Assembly: GCA_900546835.1 (NCBI GenBank)
Contig: UREH01000129.1
Span: 1 to 6,687, forward strand
Length of the DNA: 6,687 bases
Direction: 5' to 3'
From: an uncultured Porphyromonadaceae bacterium
GTDB taxonomy: Bacteria; Bacteroidota; Bacteroidia; Bacteroidales; Muribaculaceae
The translations under genes were made by a program, and so were the position numbers. This document shows positions 4,804 through 6,687 of this stretch, piece after piece; positions within the stretch are counted from its first letter, which is position 1; each line of letters begins with the position of its first letter. The notes beneath the pieces were generated by a model, which worked only from the letters and a program-made list of their open reading frames with translations, ran no database searches and was not told the DNA's origin.

Positions 4804-6687
4804 ATGCAACATTCCGCCCTACGCGCGGCGCTGGCCGCCGTTGCCATCGGTGCCTCCGCCTGGCTCATGCCCGCCAAGGCCGCACCGAAAGCCGAAAAGG
4901 CTCCTGCCCCGATTACTTTCGAAGCCGGTAAAGGCGCGTTTCTTCTCAACGGCGAGCCCTACGTGGTGAAAGCCGCCGAGCTCCATTATCCCCGCATCCC
5001 CCGCCCCTACTGGGATCAGCGCATCAAGCAAACCAAAGCGCTGGGAATGAACACGGTGTGTCTCTACGTATTCTGGAATGCCCACGAGCCGCGTCCCGAC
5101 GAGTTCGACTTCACCGGCCAGAACGACCTGGCCGAGTTCGTGCGCCTCTGTCAGGCCAACGGAATGAACGTGATTCTGCGTCCAGGCCCGTATGTGTGCG
5201 CCGAATGGGAGATGGGCGGCCTCCCCTGGTGGCTCCTCCGCAAGAAAGACATTCGCCTGCGCGAGGCCGACCCCTATTTCCTTGAGCGCGTCGACATCTT
5301 CCAGAAAAAAGTGGCCGAACAGCTCAAGGGCCTCACCGCTCCGGAAGGCGGACCGATAATTATGGTCCAGGTAGAGAACGAATACGGCTCCTATGGCGAG
5401 GACAAACCCTACGTGGCCACCATCCGCGACATGCTCCGCAAGAATTTCGGCTCCGACGTGCAGATGTTCCAGTGCGACTGGTCGAGCAACTTCACCCTCA
5501 ACGGTCTTGACGACCTTATCTGGACAATGAATTTCGGCACCGGCGCCGACATCGACCAGCAGTTCGCCAGACTCAAGGAGCTTCGTCCCGATTCACCTCT
5601 GATGTGCTCTGAATTCTGGAGCGGATGGTTCGACAAGTGGGGCGCAAACCACGAGACTCGTCCCGCAGCCGACATGATTGCAGGCATCGACGAGATGCTC
5701 TCCAAAGGGATTTCCTTCTCGCTCTACATGACCCACGGAGGCACCAACTGGGGCCACTGGGCCGGAGCCAACTCCCCCGGCTTCGCCCCCGACGTGACCA
5801 GCTACGACTACGACGCCCCCATCAGCGAGGCCGGCCACTATACTCCCAAATACGACGCACTGCGCCAGACCCTCGCCAAATACGCCCCCGGCAAACTCCC
5901 GAAGGCTCCGAAAGAGATTCCCGTGATGGCAGTGCCTGAGTTCAACCTCACCGAGGTGGCCCCGCTCATGGACAACCTTCCTGAGCCTGTCGGCTCCGAG
6001 GAGGTGCTCACCATGGAAGACCTCGACATGGGATTCGGCTCCGTGCTCTACCGCACGCCGCTCCCGTCGCTCCCCGACGGCGCCATCCTGCGCTTCGACG
6101 GCCACGACTACGCCCAGGTGTTTGTCAACGGCCGCTACATCGGCAAGCTCGACCGCCGCGTCAACGAGCGTGAGCTGCGCCTCCCCGCCACTGCCAGCGG
6201 CGACACTCTCGACATTCTCGTCGAAGCCATGGGCCGCATCAATTTCGGCCGCGCCATCAAGGACTACAAGGGGATAACCTCCAAAGTGCTCCTCACGGCC
6301 ATGCACGACGGCCGCCCCTTCACCTGCGACCTCCGCAACTGGCAGATCTATCCTCTTCCCGACAAACTTGAGTTCTACACCTCGCGCACTTTCGCTCCCG
6401 TCGGCAACCTTACCGATGCCGACGGCCACCGTATTCCCGGCATCTACCGGGGCACCTTCAACCTCAAGCGCACCGACGATACATTCCTCGATTTCAGCTC
6501 CTGGGGCAAAGGCCTGGTTTACGTCAACGGCCACCCGCTGGGACGCATCTGGGAAATCGGTCCGCAGCAGACGCTCTACGCCCCCGGATGCTGGCTGCGC
6601 AAGGGCGAAAATGAGATCGTGGTGTTCGACGTGGTCGGTCCGCGCGACGTAAAAGCTGCGACTTATACACATCTCCGAGCCCACGAG
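4804..6687 (+). CDS. Secreted glycoside hydrolase family 35 beta-galactosidase (C-terminus not genomic)
   Basis: This retaining exo-beta-galactosidase removes terminal beta-linked galactose from oligo- and polysaccharides or glycoproteins, probably in the periplasm or at the cell surface. A signal peptide covers residues 1-26 (hydrophobic 8-22, then Ala-Lys-Ala). The GH35 barrel (about 37-360) shows AELHYPRIPRPYW (58-70), YVFWNAHEP (88-96), RPGPYVCAEWEMGGLPWWL (126-144), GGPIIMVQVENEYGSYG (182-198, acid/base Glu193) and CSEFWSGWFDKWG (268-280, nucleophile Glu270), then HGGTNWGHWAGAN (311-323) and TSYDYDAPISEAG (332-344). Beta-sandwich domains follow, with YAQVFVNGRYIGKLDRR (436-452) and, as the last galactose-binding-like domain, SSWGKGLVYVNGHPLGRIWEIGPQ (565-588). 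Both catalytic Glu are present. The frame stays open to the edge, but bases from 6662 match sequencing adapter, so residues after about 619 are artefactual. The family usually ends soon after this point, so probably only a short tail is missing. Specificity (lactose, galactan, mucin or host glycan) cannot be read from the sequence. No SusC/SusD genes are in view. Confidence 0.95.
   Translation, partial: MQHSALRAALAAVAIGASAWLMPAKAAPKAEKAPAPITFEAGKGAFLLNGEPYVVKAAELHYPRIPRPYWDQRIKQTKALGMNTVCLYVFWNAHEPRPDEFDFTGQNDLAEFVRLCQANGMNVILRPGPYVCAEWEMGGLPWWLLRKKDIRLREADPYFLERVDIFQKKVAEQLKGLTAPEGGPIIMVQVENEYGSYGEDKPYVATIRDMLRKNFGSDVQMFQCDWSSNFTLNGLDDLIWTMNFGTGADIDQQFARLKELRPDSPLMCSEFWSGWFDKWGANHETRPAADMIAGIDEMLSKGISFSLYMTHGGTNWGHWAGANSPGFAPDVTSYDYDAPISEAGHYTPKYDALRQTLAKYAPGKLPKAPKEIPVMAVPEFNLTEVAPLMDNLPEPVGSEEVLTMEDLDMGFGSVLYRTPLPSLPDGAILRFDGHDYAQVFVNGRYIGKLDRRVNERELRLPATASGDTLDILVEAMGRINFGRAIKDYKGITSKVLLTAMHDGRPFTCDLRNWQIYPLPDKLEFYTSRTFAPVGNLTDADGHRIPGIYRGTFNLKRTDDTFLDFSSWGKGLVYVNGHPLGRIWEIGPQQTLYAPGCWLRKGENEIVVFDVVGPRDVKAATYTHLRAHE
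6662..6687. other. Nextera transposase adapter remnant at the window end (artefact)
   Basis: The last 26 bases consist of CTTATACACATCT, the end of the reverse complement of the Tn5 mosaic end used in Nextera libraries, followed directly by CCGAGCCCACGAG, the Nextera read-2 adapter sequence. The full adapter would begin CTGTCT before CTTATAC; here the six preceding bases are CTGCGA, so CTG also agrees and the next three bases do not. The true genomic sequence therefore ends somewhere in about 6655-6661. This is untrimmed adapter at an assembly end, not a biological element. Confidence 0.95.

Noticed and set aside
4804..6661. Polysaccharide utilization locus around the GH35 gene
   Set aside because: No SusC/SusD pair, sensor or other carbohydrate gene is present in the window. 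The upstream neighbour is serS, and the downstream side is missing.
5593..6684. 363-codon open frame antisense to the GH35 gene
   Set aside because: It is a shadow of the GH35 codon pattern in GC-rich DNA. The sense frame has both GH35 catalytic motifs and domain structure, while the antisense product has no recognisable domain and begins inside the adapter sequence.

Overview
The window looks like an ordinary housekeeping segment of a fairly GC-rich Bacteroidales genome, plausibly Muribaculaceae or a close relative (family-level placement is inference). The evidence is the recurring TAnnTTTG-type -7 promoter element, the absence of clear Shine-Dalgarno sequences, the fused Nnr repair enzyme, a DUF4831-like secreted protein known mainly from Bacteroidetes, and a secreted GH35 beta-galactosidase. 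Coding density is high and base composition is even across the genes. I see no mobile element, CRISPR array, tRNA or rRNA.

Layout: (1) 1-343, minus strand, the 5' part of hpt (hypoxanthine phosphoribosyltransferase), cut by the left edge. (2) 344-556, a divergent promoter region in which hpt and nnr each have a -7 element set in the same 13-base sequence, in opposite orientations; a bulged hairpin lies in the probable nnr leader. (3) 557-2074, plus strand, nnr, the two-domain NAD(P)HX epimerase/dehydratase. (4) 2113-3198, plus strand, a DUF4831-like exported protein of unknown function, probably co-transcribed with nnr. (5) 3226-3265, a perfect 14-bp stem that can terminate both converging units. 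(6) 3283-4554, minus strand, complete serS. (7) 4555-4803, a second divergent promoter region with a 20-bp palindrome against the serS -7 element and a well-formed promoter for the next gene. (8) 4804 to the right edge, plus strand, a secreted GH35 beta-galactosidase, essentially complete but without its natural C-terminus.

How the genes relate: hpt (purine salvage), nnr (nicotinamide nucleotide repair) and serS (translation) are constitutive cytoplasmic functions. The DUF4831 and GH35 proteins are exported, and the GH35 enzyme releases terminal beta-galactose from glycans. No SusC/SusD pair or regulator is visible, so the GH35 gene cannot be assigned to a polysaccharide utilization locus from this window.

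The most important non-biological observation is that the last 26 bases (6662-6687) match the Illumina Nextera transposase adapter. The window therefore ends in library artefact, and the last residues of the beta-galactosidase reading frame are not genomic. I found no convincing new biological system. The items most worth checking are the serS palindrome, the mirrored hpt/nnr promoters with the nnr leader hairpin, and the uncharacterised DUF4831 gene behind nnr.
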